Source: Hyphomonadaceae bacterium
Lineage (GTDB): Bacteria > Pseudomonadota > Alphaproteobacteria > Caulobacterales > Hyphomonadaceae
Reading direction: 5' to 3'
Assembly: GCA_027485145.1 (NCBI GenBank)
Contig: JAIXRO010000099.1
Coordinates: forward strand, 1-64,000
Length of the DNA stretch: 64,000 bases
Positions 44,981 through 53,259 of the stretch are shown here, piece after piece. A program made the translations under genes and the position numbers. Each line of letters begins with the position of its first letter. Positions within the stretch are counted from its first letter, which is position 1. The notes under the pieces are model-generated. The model searched no databases and was not told the origin of the DNA. It saw only the letters and a program-made list of their open reading frames with translations.

Positions 44981-45841
44981 TCATGCCGCTGCCTGCATGA
45001 GCACAAGCCCGGCGGCCAGTGCCCCGGCCGCGGCAATCCGGCGGCGGCCGAAGCCCTCTTTCAGCAGCCATGCTCCAAGCGCCGCTGCAAACACGACCGA
45101 GGTTTCCCGAAGCGCCGTCACCATGGCGGCGTCGGTCAGAGCAAACGCATAGATCGCTGCTCCGTAGGAGAGCGAGCCTGCGAGCCCGGCGACCACGCCC
45201 TTGCGCAAGTGCGGGCGCATCGAGGTCCAGACCCGTCCCTTTCGCTGCCACAGGGTCACGGCCGTTACCCCGACCCAGTCCAGCAGGAAGAACCAGACGA
45301 CGAACGTCATCGGCGTTTCCATCGCCCGCACGGCCCGCGCGTCGGTCACGGAATAGAGGCCGACACCCACCGCCGTCCACAAGGCCCAGAACAGGGCCTC
45401 CCGGTCCAGCGCACGCGCGGCCTGCGTCGCGCCCGTGGGTAGTGCAAAGACGAGGATCGCGCCGCAGGCAGTCACGAGTCCCGCCACTTGAAGCGGCGTC
45501 AGGTATTCCTTCAGGAAAATCGCCGCGAGTATGGCCGTTGCAAGCGGACCGAGGCCCCGCATCACCGGGAATACGAGGCTGAGATCGCCCCTGTGGAGGG
45601 CGCGGACAAGCCCGAACTGGTAGAACCAGTGCACCACGACCGACGCCGCAATCAGCCCCCAGGTCTCCGGCGGCGGCATTGGCACGAACGGCGCCAGCGG
45701 CACCACGCTGAGCCCCATCACGATGGCCACCAGCGCGCGCGTCACCAGCACGTCACCGCCGCGCTTGACCAGCACATTGACCAGGGCGACCGTCACCGCC
45801 GAAAACAGGCAAAGCATGACTGAGAGGAATTCTGGCCCCAT
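44981..45841 (-). CDS. EamA-family (DMT) transporter
   Basis: A 286-residue drug/metabolite transporter with ten helices and two EamA repeats (about 5-130 and 150-280; LKEYLTPLQVAGLVTACGA and LKEGFGRRRIAAAGALAAG are the repeat ends). The start is ATG 45841 (MGPEFLSVMLCLFSAV). The long upstream frame shared with the amidohydrolase is a shadow. It is 53 bases upstream of the flippase. Substrate unknown. Confidence 0.88.
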   Translation of the reverse strand: MGPEFLSVMLCLFSAVTVALVNVLVKRGGDVLVTRALVAIVMGLSVVPLAPFVPMPPPETWGLIAASVVVHWFYQFGLVRALHRGDLSLVFPVMRGLGPLATAILAAIFLKEYLTPLQVAGLVTACGAILVFALPTGATQAARALDREALFWALWTAVGVGLYSVTDARAVRAMETPMTFVVWFFLLDWVGVTAVTLWQRKGRVWTSMRPHLRKGVVAGLAGSLSYGAAIYAFALTDAAMVTALRETSVVFAAALGAWLLKEGFGRRRIAAAGALAAGLVLMQAAA

Positions 45842-45941
45842 GTCGGCGCCGGATACGCCGGTTTTGCGCGAGGGGGAAGCTGCGTCAGGGTTTGACACCC
45901 CCTGCCCTTGAGGCATCCTCCCGGCCGGAGGAACAAGAACC

Positions 45942-47681
45942 ATGGCGACACATGACCTGATCATCCGGGGCGGCACGATCATCGACGGCTCCGGCGCGCC
46001 CGCGTTCGAGGGTGACGTGGCGGTTTCCGGCGGCGTGATCACCGGCGTCGGCAAGGTAAACGGGCGCGGGATCAAGGAGATCGATGCGCGCGGCGAGGTG
46101 GTCACCCCGGGCTTCGTGGACCTGCACACCCATTATGATGGCCAGGCGACCTGGGGCGAGGCAATCAGCCCCTCGTCCCTGCACGGCATCACCACCGTCG
46201 TCATGGGCAATTGCGGCGTCGGCTTCGCGCCCTGCAAGCCCGAGGACCATGACCGCCTGATCCGGTTGATGGAAGGCGTCGAGGATATCCCGTTCCCTGT
46301 GCTCGCCGCCGGCCTGCCCTGGGCCTGGGAAAGCTTCCCGGACTATCTCGATTTCCTTAGCCAGCGCCGCTTCGACACCGATGTCTGCGCGCAGCTGCCC
46401 CACGCCGCCCTGCGCGTCTTCGTGATGGGCGACCGGGGCGCCAACCGCGAGGACGCGACGCTCGCCGACATCGCGGCGATGAAGGCGCTGGCGAAAGAAG
46501 CCGTCATGGCCGGCGCGATGGGCTTTTCCACCTCGCGCACCCTGAACCACCGCACCTCGGACGGCCAGCCGACGCCCACCCTCACCGCTTCGCAGGACGA
46601 ACTCACCGGCATCGCCATGGGCCTTGCCGAAGCCGGCCGCGGCGTCCTGCAATTCGTGTCGGACTTCAACGATCCCCAGAAAGAGGCGGCGATGCTGCGG
46701 CGCCTCGTAGAAGTCTCCGGCCGCCCGCTCTCGGTGTCACTGGCACAGGCGGACGTCGCGCCCGAAGGCTGGCGCCTGCTGCTCGGCGCGATCGAGGCTG
46801 CCGCCGCAGACGGCCTGCCGATCCGCGCGCAGGTCGCGCCCCGCCCGGTCGGCGTGCTGCTCGGCCTCGACCTGACGCTGAACCCGTTCAGCGCCCATCC
46901 CGTTTACCAAGAGATTGCCCATCTTCCGCCCGAGGGGCGCGTGGCCGCGCTGCGCCAACCGGACTTCCGCGCACGCCTCCTTGCCGACCAGCCGCGTACG
47001 GACAATCCCTTCCTGAAAGTGATGCTGCGCAGCTTTGGCAAGATCTTCCAGCTGTCCGATCCGGTCGATTACGAACCTGGCCCCGAGCGCACGCTGGAGG
47101 CCATCGCCGCCCGGCGCCGCGTCTCGCCCGAAGAAGCCGCCCTCGACCTGATGCTGGAGAGGGACGGCCAGGGCATGCTCTACCTGCCCTTCCTCAACTA
47201 CGCGCAAGGCAGCCTCGACCCCATCGCCGAGATGATGCAGAGCCCGGCCACCCTGCCCGGCCTCTCGGATGGCGGCGCGCATGTCGGCATGATCTGCGAC
47301 GGCTCGTTCACCACCACGATGCTGACCCACTGGATCCGCGACCGCACGCGCGGCCCGAAGCTGACACCGGAATTCCTCGTCCACCGCCAGTCCCGGCTCA
47401 CCGCCGAATGGATCGGCCTCTGGGACCGGGGCCTGATCGCGCCGGGCATGCGTGCGGACCTGAACGTCATCAACCTCTCCGGCCTGAGACTGCACCTGCC
47501 GGAAGTGATCCGCGACCTGCCCGCGGGCGGGCGCCGCCTGATGCAACGCGCCTCGGGCTACACGGCCACGATCCTCAAGGGCGAAATCACCCACCGCGAC
47601 GGGACGCCGACAGGCGCCAAACCGGGACGGCTGGTGCGCGGCGCGCAGGCGGCGCCAGTATCTGCGGTGGCGGCGGAGTGA
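45942..47681 (+). CDS. N-acyl-D-amino-acid deacylase family amidohydrolase
   Basis: A 579-residue enzyme of the D-aminoacylase / amidohydrolase 3 family, which removes acyl groups from D-amino acids or related compounds. The metal site is FVDLHTHYDGQ (HxH), with MGNCGVGFAPC containing the Cys ligand near residue 90. The C-terminal block LSDGGAHVGMICDGSF holds the catalytic Asp. GGAGGAACAAGAAC precedes ATG 45942. No signal peptide, so it is cytoplasmic. Its stop lies one base before the stop of the convergent ftsY. Confidence 0.9.
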   Translation: MATHDLIIRGGTIIDGSGAPAFEGDVAVSGGVITGVGKVNGRGIKEIDARGEVVTPGFVDLHTHYDGQATWGEAISPSSLHGITTVVMGNCGVGFAPCKPEDHDRLIRLMEGVEDIPFPVLAAGLPWAWESFPDYLDFLSQRRFDTDVCAQLPHAALRVFVMGDRGANREDATLADIAAMKALAKEAVMAGAMGFSTSRTLNHRTSDGQPTPTLTASQDELTGIAMGLAEAGRGVLQFVSDFNDPQKEAAMLRRLVEVSGRPLSVSLAQADVAPEGWRLLLGAIEAAAADGLPIRAQVAPRPVGVLLGLDLTLNPFSAHPVYQEIAHLPPEGRVAALRQPDFRARLLADQPRTDNPFLKVMLRSFGKIFQLSDPVDYEPGPERTLEAIAARRRVSPEEAALDLMLERDGQGMLYLPFLNYAQGSLDPIAEMMQSPATLPGLSDGGAHVGMICDGSFTTTMLTHWIRDRTRGPKLTPEFLVHRQSRLTAEWIGLWDRGLIAPGMRADLNVINLSGLRLHLPEVIRDLPAGGRRLMQRASGYTATILKGEITHRDGTPTGAKPGRLVRGAQAAPVSAVAAE

Positions 47682-47682
47682 C

Positions 47683-48924
47683 TTAAGCCTTCAACCCAAC
47701 CAGCGCCCGCGCAAACGCGCTCGCACTGAAGGGGCGCAAGTCTTCCGCCCGCTCGCCAATGCCAATGAAATGGATCGGCAGGTCATGCGCCTCGGCAATC
47801 GCCACCAGCACGCCGCCCTTGGCCGTGCCGTCGAGCTTCGTCATCACGAGGCCCGTCACGCCCGCCGTATGCCGGAACGCCTCGACCTGCGCGAGCGCGT
47901 TCTGGCCGACCGTGGCGTCCAGCACGAGGATCACGTCATGCGGCGCTTCGGGATCAAGCTTCCTCAGCACCCGGACGACCTTGCCAAGCTCGGCCATCAG
48001 TTCGGTCTTGTTCTGCAGCCGCCCCGCCGTATCGACCAGCACGAGGTCAAGGTCCTCCGCCATCGCGCGCTCCACGGCGCCATAGACGAGGCCCGCCGCG
48101 TCGGCGCCCGGCGCGCCGTGCATCACCGGGATGCCGGCCCGTTCGCCCCAGACTTTCAACTGTTCAATGGCCGCCGCGCGGAACGTGTCCCCCGCGACCA
48201 GCAGCGCCTTCGCACCCTGGTCCTGCAGCTTCGACGCGATCTTGCCGATGGTCGTCGTCTTGCCCGATCCGTTGACGCCGACGAACAGCACCACGCGGGG
48301 TCGCGGCCCATCCGAGAAATCGACCACCTTCTCGCGCGGCTTCAGGATCGCCTCGATCTCCTCGGCGAGCACACTGCGGATTTCTTCTCCGGAGATCTCC
48401 CGGTCGAAGCGTCCCTTGGCGAGCCCCTTCGTGACGCGCGCCGCCACCTTCGAACCCATGTCCGACGTGATCAGCAGGTCCTCGAGTTCCTGCAGCGCAG
48501 CGGTATCTAGCTTGCGTTTGCCGAGCGCTGCGAGGCCTTCGGTCAGCCGCGCGGTCGAACGCGCGAGGCCCTCGCCCAGCTTGCCGAACAGGCCCGGATC
48601 ATTCGCCTCGGCCTCTGCGGCCGCCCGCGCCGCCGCTTCCGCCTCGGCGCGCAGCCGCTCATGCTCGCGCCGGTCTTCCAGCAATTTCAGTTCGGCCGCG
48701 GCCTTAGCGCGCACGGCTTCGTCGTCCGCCTCCTGAGCTTCGCGCCGCTGGCGTTCCTCCCAGGCGCGGTTGGCCTCGGCCACCTTCGCCTCGATCTCGG
48801 CCTTCTCGCGCGCGGCCGCCTCTTGCGCAGCCAATTCCTCAGCCGAAAGCTCCGGCTGCACCATCGCCGCGCCGGCCGCCTTCGCCTCGTCGAGTTTCTT
48901 TTTCTTGCCGAACCAGAGGATCAT
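47683..48924 (-). CDS. ftsY: Signal recognition particle receptor FtsY
   Basis: A 413-residue SRP receptor that docks ribosome-nascent chains to the membrane. It has a highly charged Ala/Glu-rich N-terminal A domain (about 1-105) and an NG GTPase domain with GVNGSGKTTTIGK (P-loop), DTAGR (G3) and TKLDG (G4). The start overlaps the mtaB stop by 4 bases (ATGA), so mtaB and ftsY are cotranscribed. Length is typical for alphaproteobacteria. Confidence 0.97.
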   Translation of the reverse strand: MILWFGKKKKLDEAKAAGAAMVQPELSAEELAAQEAAAREKAEIEAKVAEANRAWEERQRREAQEADDEAVRAKAAAELKLLEDRREHERLRAEAEAAARAAAEAEANDPGLFGKLGEGLARSTARLTEGLAALGKRKLDTAALQELEDLLITSDMGSKVAARVTKGLAKGRFDREISGEEIRSVLAEEIEAILKPREKVVDFSDGPRPRVVLFVGVNGSGKTTTIGKIASKLQDQGAKALLVAGDTFRAAAIEQLKVWGERAGIPVMHGAPGADAAGLVYGAVERAMAEDLDLVLVDTAGRLQNKTELMAELGKVVRVLRKLDPEAPHDVILVLDATVGQNALAQVEAFRHTAGVTGLVMTKLDGTAKGGVLVAIAEAHDLPIHFIGIGERAEDLRPFSASAFARALVGLKA

Positions 48925-50198
48925 GTGAGGGGTGTGCCCAGTAGCTGCTTGCCGTCATGGCCGGTTAGCCGCACCGGCTGGGGCCGTCCAGCCTCAAGAC
49001 CGGGCGCGCTCAGCTTGACCTGCGTGAAATCCGCCAGCCGCGCCGACGCGCCCCGCTCCACCAGCGCCTCGCGCACCTCGCCCACATGCCGGGCGAAATG
49101 CCTCGCCAGCGCCACCTCGCCCGCCGCCCGCAGACGGGACGCGCGCGCCTTGATCACGGACTTGGCCACCTGGGGCATCTTGGCCGCCGGCGTGCCCGGG
49201 CGCGGGCTGTAGGGAAACACGTGCAGGAAGGAGAGACCGCAGTCCTCCACAAGCCGTACCGAATTTTCGAAATGTTCGTCCGTCTCGGTCGGGAAGCCCG
49301 CGATGATGTCGGCGCCAAGCGCGATGTCCGGCCGCATGCGCCGCAGATGCTCCGTGAGCTGAATGGCCGCGTCCCGCCCATGCCGGCGCTTCATGCGCTT
49401 CAGGATCAGGTCATCGCCGTGCTGCAACGACAGATGCAGGTAGGGCGCCACACGCGCCTCGCTCATCGCCTCGATCAGCGCGCCGTCCATCTCGATGGCA
49501 TCGATCGAGGAAATCCTCAGTTGGCGGAGTTCCGGAACCAGCTTGAGGATTCGCTGCACGAGATTGCCCAGCTGCGGCGTGCCCGGCAGGTCCGCGCCCC
49601 AGCTCGTCAGGTCGACGCCCGTGAGCACCACTTCAAAATGCCCGGTCTCGACGAGCCGGCGCACCTGCGCCACGACCTCCCCGGCCGGCACCGAGCGCGA
49701 GTTTCCCCGTCCATAGGGAATGATGCAGAACGTGCACCGGTGGTCGCACCCATTCTGGACCTGCACATAGGCGCGCGCCCGGCCGTCCATCCCGTCGATC
49801 AGGTGCGCCGCCGTTTCGCGCACGCTCATGATGTCGTTGACGCGCACCTTCTCTTCGCCGCCCAGCAGGTCCAGCGGCTGCCACGTCTGCGCCTGCATCT
49901 TCTCATGGTTACCGATCACGCGGGTGACTTCCGGCATCTCCGCGAATGAGGCCGGGTCAATCTGCGCCGCGCACCCGGTCACAAGGATCGGCGCGCCCGG
50001 ATGGTCCTTCGCCGCACGCCGGATCGCCTGGCGCGCCCCGCGCACCGCTTCGCTGGTCACGGCGCAGGTATTCACGATCACGGCGTCCCCGAGGCCCGCC
50101 TCGCGCGCATGGCCGCGCATCACCTCGGACTCATAGGTGTTGAGGCGGCATCCGAGGGTAATCACCGTCGGGCCAGAAAGAGGAACAGTATCCGGCAT
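48921..50198 (-). CDS. mtaB: tRNA t6A37 methylthiotransferase MtaB
   Basis: A 425-residue radical SAM enzyme that adds a methylthio group to t6A37 of tRNA. It shows the N-terminal [4Fe-4S] Cys in LGCRLNTYESE and NTCAVTSEA, then a third Cys in VTGCAAQ, and the radical SAM triad CDHRCTFC. The C-terminal TRAM-like domain is present. Its stop overlaps ftsY and dapF lies 60 bases upstream, forming a dapF-mtaB-ftsY unit common in alphaproteobacteria. Distinguished from MiaB by the LGCRLN N-terminus. Confidence 0.95.
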   Translation of the reverse strand: MPDTVPLSGPTVITLGCRLNTYESEVMRGHAREAGLGDAVIVNTCAVTSEAVRGARQAIRRAAKDHPGAPILVTGCAAQIDPASFAEMPEVTRVIGNHEKMQAQTWQPLDLLGGEEKVRVNDIMSVRETAAHLIDGMDGRARAYVQVQNGCDHRCTFCIIPYGRGNSRSVPAGEVVAQVRRLVETGHFEVVLTGVDLTSWGADLPGTPQLGNLVQRILKLVPELRQLRISSIDAIEMDGALIEAMSEARVAPYLHLSLQHGDDLILKRMKRRHGRDAAIQLTEHLRRMRPDIALGADIIAGFPTETDEHFENSVRLVEDCGLSFLHVFPYSPRPGTPAAKMPQVAKSVIKARASRLRAAGEVALARHFARHVGEVREALVERGASARLADFTQVKLSAPGLEAGRPQPVRLTGHDGKQLLGTPLT

Positions 50199-50258
50199 GT
50201 TGGTCTGTCACATCGCGCCGCAAGCGCCGAAAAGCAAGCGCAGGCGGCTGGCCCCGCC

Positions 50259-51068
50259 CTAAACGTCCGTCTCGAACTCCAGCTCCACCGGGCCGGTCAT
50301 ATAGACGTGGTCGTCGCTTTCGCGCCATTCGATGTGGAGGTCGCCGCCGTCCACGATCACGCGCGCCTTGCGGCCGGTCAGCTTCGCGCGCGCCGCGCAG
50401 ACCAGCGCGGCGCAGGCGCCCGTGCCGCAGGCCTTCGTCAGGCCCGCGCCGCGCTCCCAGACCCGCAGGCGGATCGTCTGCTTGTCGATGATCTGCGCAA
50501 AACCGACATTCGTGCCTTGCGGGAACAGCGGATGGTTCTCGACCAGCGGGCCGATCTTCGGAATGTCATACGCGCCGACATCCTCGACAAAGAACACCGC
50601 ATGCGGATTGCCCATCGACACGACGGCCGGCAGCGCGAGAATCGGCTTGTCGATCGGCCCGATCTTCAGGTCGACGCCCCGCACGTCCATTTTTTCCGAC
50701 AACGGAATATCCGCCCAGCCCATCAGCGGCGAGCCCATGTCCACCGTGATGAGGTCGCCCTCGGCCCGGAAGGCCTTCAGCATGTCGGCCTCGGTCTGGA
50801 TCGTGATGCGGTCCTTTTTCGTCTCGTCGAGGATCAGCCGCCCGACGCAGCGCGACGCGTTCCCGCAGGCGGAGACCTGTGTGCCATCCGCATTCCAGAT
50901 GCGCATGAACACGTCTTTTGTGGCATCGCGTTCCAGCGCGATGACCTGGTCTGCCTTCAGGTCTTCCGCAATTTGCCGAATCTGGTCGGCGCTCGGTGCG
51001 AAGGGTGTGGACCGCGCATCGAATATGGCAAACGCGTTGCCGGCACCGTTCATCTTCCAGAGCTTCAT
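50259..51068 (-). CDS. dapF: Diaminopimelate epimerase
   Basis: DapF interconverts LL- and meso-diaminopimelate for lysine and peptidoglycan. The 269-residue protein has the two catalytic Cys in ACGNASRCVGR (about 75) and TKACGTGACAA (about 220). The N-terminus is MKLWKMNGAGNAFAIFD. Start ATG at 51068. It is first in the dapF-mtaB-ftsY unit. Confidence 0.97.
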   Translation of the reverse strand: MKLWKMNGAGNAFAIFDARSTPFAPSADQIRQIAEDLKADQVIALERDATKDVFMRIWNADGTQVSACGNASRCVGRLILDETKKDRITIQTEADMLKAFRAEGDLITVDMGSPLMGWADIPLSEKMDVRGVDLKIGPIDKPILALPAVVSMGNPHAVFFVEDVGAYDIPKIGPLVENHPLFPQGTNVGFAQIIDKQTIRLRVWERGAGLTKACGTGACAALVCAARAKLTGRKARVIVDGGDLHIEWRESDDHVYMTGPVELEFETDV

Positions 51069-51118
51069 GCTTCACGTCCTAACGGGTTTCAACGCTGCCG
51101 GGAAGCGGCACAAAAGCC

Positions 51119-51544
51119 TCACTTCGGAACCTTTGTGGAGACCACCCAGCCCGCCAGCTGCACGCCCAGCGCGCCGAGCAGCGCCAGCTGCACCAGCGGA
51201 TGCGGAAACAGCACGAGCAGGATCGCCGCGGCGATACAGGCATAATCCACAAGGTCACTGGACATCAGCCACCCCATCGGGCCCCGTGCCCGCCGCACAT
51301 CCAGCAGCGTGACACTCGGCCAGGTCCGGGACATGTCCGGCGGACCGAACACCGCCATCACCTGTTTCGGGTCGAAGATGCCGGTCATTTCCGCAAGGTC
51401 AGACAGCTTTGCCTCGCCCATCGCCACGGTCCGCTTGCGCGCGGAGGTGCCGATCAGGCTGACCAGCGCCGACAGGACCACGGCCAGCGCCATCGCGAAT
51501 TGCGTGAAGTCCACATAAGGAAGATAGCCGCCCATCGCCCCCAT
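51119..51544 (-). CDS. Small membrane protein, unknown function
   Basis: A 141-residue protein with an N-terminal helix (about 12-32) and two C-terminal helices (about 98-132), with a soluble part between them (KLSDLAEMTGIFDPKQVMAV). No family recognised. It is 50 bases upstream of dapF in the same direction and so may be cotranscribed. GC and codon use match the region. Confidence 0.65.
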   Translation of the reverse strand: MGAMGGYLPYVDFTQFAMALAVVLSALVSLIGTSARKRTVAMGEAKLSDLAEMTGIFDPKQVMAVFGPPDMSRTWPSVTLLDVRRARGPMGWLMSSDLVDYACIAAAILLVLFPHPLVQLALLGALGVQLAGWVVSTKVPK

Positions 51545-51603
51545 ATAGGGAGCGTTTCGGGCTTCGTCAGCAGGGCGCCCGACAATCCCCGCGCCTGCCC
51601 GGC

Positions 51604-52386
51604 TCAGACCGTCGGCACAGTGCCGCCATCGATGACGAACTCGGCGCCCGTGATGGCGCCGGCGCGCGCCGACGCGAGAAAGGTCACCAGATCAGCCACC
51701 TCTTCCGGCCGCGACGGCCGACCCAGCGGGATCCCGCCAATCGACTGCATCAGCGCCCTTTCAGCCGACGCCTGATCCGTGCCGTTCTCTGCCGCGATCC
51801 GGCCGACCAGTTCCGCGGACGCCTCCGTGGCAATCCAGCCCGGCGAAACGCGCACCACCCGGATGCCGTGCGGCGCCACTTCCTTCGACAGGCTCTTGCT
51901 ATAGGCCGACAGCGCGGCCTTGGCGCTGGCATAGGCCGTCGTCGCCTCCGGCAGCGGCAGCACGCTCTGGATCGACGTGACGTGGATCACGACCCCGCTG
52001 CCCTGCGCGATCATGGCGGGAAGCAAGGCCCGGTCCAGCCGCACGGCCGGCAGCAGGTTGAGGCTCAGCTCCGCCTGCCAGACCGCCTCGTCCAGCACGG
52101 CAAACCCGCCCGCCAGCGCGCTCGACCCGCCTGCAACGTGCACGATCACGTCCGCGCCGTTCATCCGCTCACGGACGGCGTCCGCCACCCGTGCACACCC
52201 CTCTAGGGTCGTGATGTCTGCCGCAACGAAGTGAACGCCGTCCGGCAGACCCTCCCCCGCCCTCCGAGCGGTCGTCAGCACCTGCATGCCTTGGGCGTGC
52301 AGCGCTGCCACCACGGCGCGGCCGGCGCCCTTGGTGCCGCCGGTCACCAGCGCGCGCTTTCCGGCCAGTCCCATGTCGAGGCTCAT
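51604..52386 (-). CDS. Short-chain dehydrogenase/reductase (SDR)
   Basis: A 260-residue oxidoreductase of the classical SDR family. The NAD(P) loop reads [18 protein letters not shown] (TGxxxGxG, about 13-20), with the active-site Tyr and Lys in YASAK (about 162), and Ser in HVTSIQS. The end [15 protein letters not shown] is typical. It overlaps the upstream NTF2-like gene by 4 bases, so the two are coupled. The divergent HxlR gene is likely its regulator. Substrate unknown. Confidence 0.92.
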   Translation of the reverse strand: MSLDMGLAGKRALVTGGTKGAGRAVVAALHAQGMQVLTTARRAGEGLPDGVHFVAADITTLEGCARVADAVRERMNGADVIVHVAGGSSALAGGFAVLDEAVWQAELSLNLLPAVRLDRALLPAMIAQGSGVVIHVTSIQSVLPLPEATTAYASAKAALSAYSKSLSKEVAPHGIRVVRVSPGWIATEASAELVGRIAAENGTDQASAERALMQSIGGIPLGRPSRPEEVADLVTFLASARAGAITGAEFVIDGGTVPTV

Positions 52387-52712
52387 GCCCGGATCTCCAG
52401 CGCCGAGATCCGGTCACCCTCGAGATTGAACCGGTAACGCAGCATCACCGGGCTGCCGGGAAAGTCGCCCTCGACCCGGCCGACCACCAGCACGCGCGCG
52501 CCGTCCGGCTCCGCGCTGACCGGCGTCACGCTATACTTCGCCGCCGCCTTGGACTCTGCTTTCCACGCGCGGATCGCGTCCAGGCCCTGATGGGTGCGCC
52601 GCTCATCGGTCACGACCGCATCCGCCGTGAAGCAATCGGCCACGCGCACAGTGTCGTCGAAGGCCTCGGACTGGAAATACAGCTGGACCGGCCTGGGCAT
52701 GGGAATCTGCAT
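52383..52712 (-). CDS. NTF2-like / SnoaL-fold protein
   Basis: A 109-residue protein with the cone-like NTF2 fold pattern ([32 protein letters not shown]). SnoaL-like proteins are small hydrolases, isomerases or binding domains. It overlaps the SDR gene and is divergent from HxlR, suggesting a small two-gene operon of redox or detoxification type. ATG at 52712. Confidence 0.83.
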   Translation of the reverse strand: MQIPMPRPVQLYFQSEAFDDTVRVADCFTADAVVTDERRTHQGLDAIRAWKAESKAAAKYSVTPVSAEPDGARVLVVGRVEGDFPGSPVMLRYRFNLEGDRISALEIRA

Positions 52713-52744
52713 GATTGTCTCCTTTTCTGGCGGGCGTCGGCCCG

Positions 52745-52771
52745 CGATATCTTGCGAGACAGCGGATATCG
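52745..52771. promoter_or_regulatory. Candidate HxlR operator between divergent genes
   Basis: CGATATC (52745-52751), 13 bases, GATATCG (52765-52771): an inverted repeat in the 74-base gap between the NTF2-like gene and hxlR. The gap is otherwise too short for two full promoters, so overlapping control is likely. Inference. Confidence 0.4.
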
Positions 52772-52786
52772 GACTAGGAAGAAGTT

Positions 52787-53164
52787 ATGGCAAGTACAGA
52801 CAAAAAAGTAGGGTACATACCACAAGGTAAGCGCCCGGACTATACGCCCGACACCGCCGCGCATGGCGTGGAGGGCGCGCTGCAGATGCTGGAGGGGCGC
52901 TGGAAGATGACCATCCTCTTCCACCTGTTTGGCGGCACGCTCTTGCGCTTCTCGGACCTGGAGCGCGCCATCCCCGCGATCTCGCAGAAGATGCTGATCC
53001 AGCAACTGCGCAAGCTGGAGGCGGACGGCATCGTGCGCCGGATCGTCCACCACCAAGTTCCGCCCAAGGTCGAGTACGGCCTGACCGAATGGGGCGAGGG
53101 CCTCTGCCCCGCGCTTGACGCGCTCCTCCTTTGGGCGGAGCACCGCCCGGCCCCGGACGCTTGA
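52787..53164 (+). CDS. HxlR-family transcriptional regulator
   Basis: A 125-residue winged-helix regulator. The HxlR pattern is LQMLEGRWKMTILFHLFGG, RFSDLERAIPAISQKMLIQQ and VEYGLTEWGEGL. AGGAAGAAG before ATG 52787 is a good ribosome site. It is divergent from the NTF2-SDR pair and likely senses electrophiles through redox or ligand effects. No Cys is visible in the winged-helix core, so a redox switch is not supported. Confidence 0.9.
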   Translation: MASTDKKVGYIPQGKRPDYTPDTAAHGVEGALQMLEGRWKMTILFHLFGGTLLRFSDLERAIPAISQKMLIQQLRKLEADGIVRRIVHHQVPPKVEYGLTEWGEGLCPALDALLLWAEHRPAPDA

Positions 53165-53259
53165 GGCCCGGCATAGCGAGGGCGTTCTTCCGCTCACGGG
53201 CGATCTGCGGATCGACCTTTCGCGAGTGTTCCATTAGCTAGGTCGAAGCAACCAGCCAG

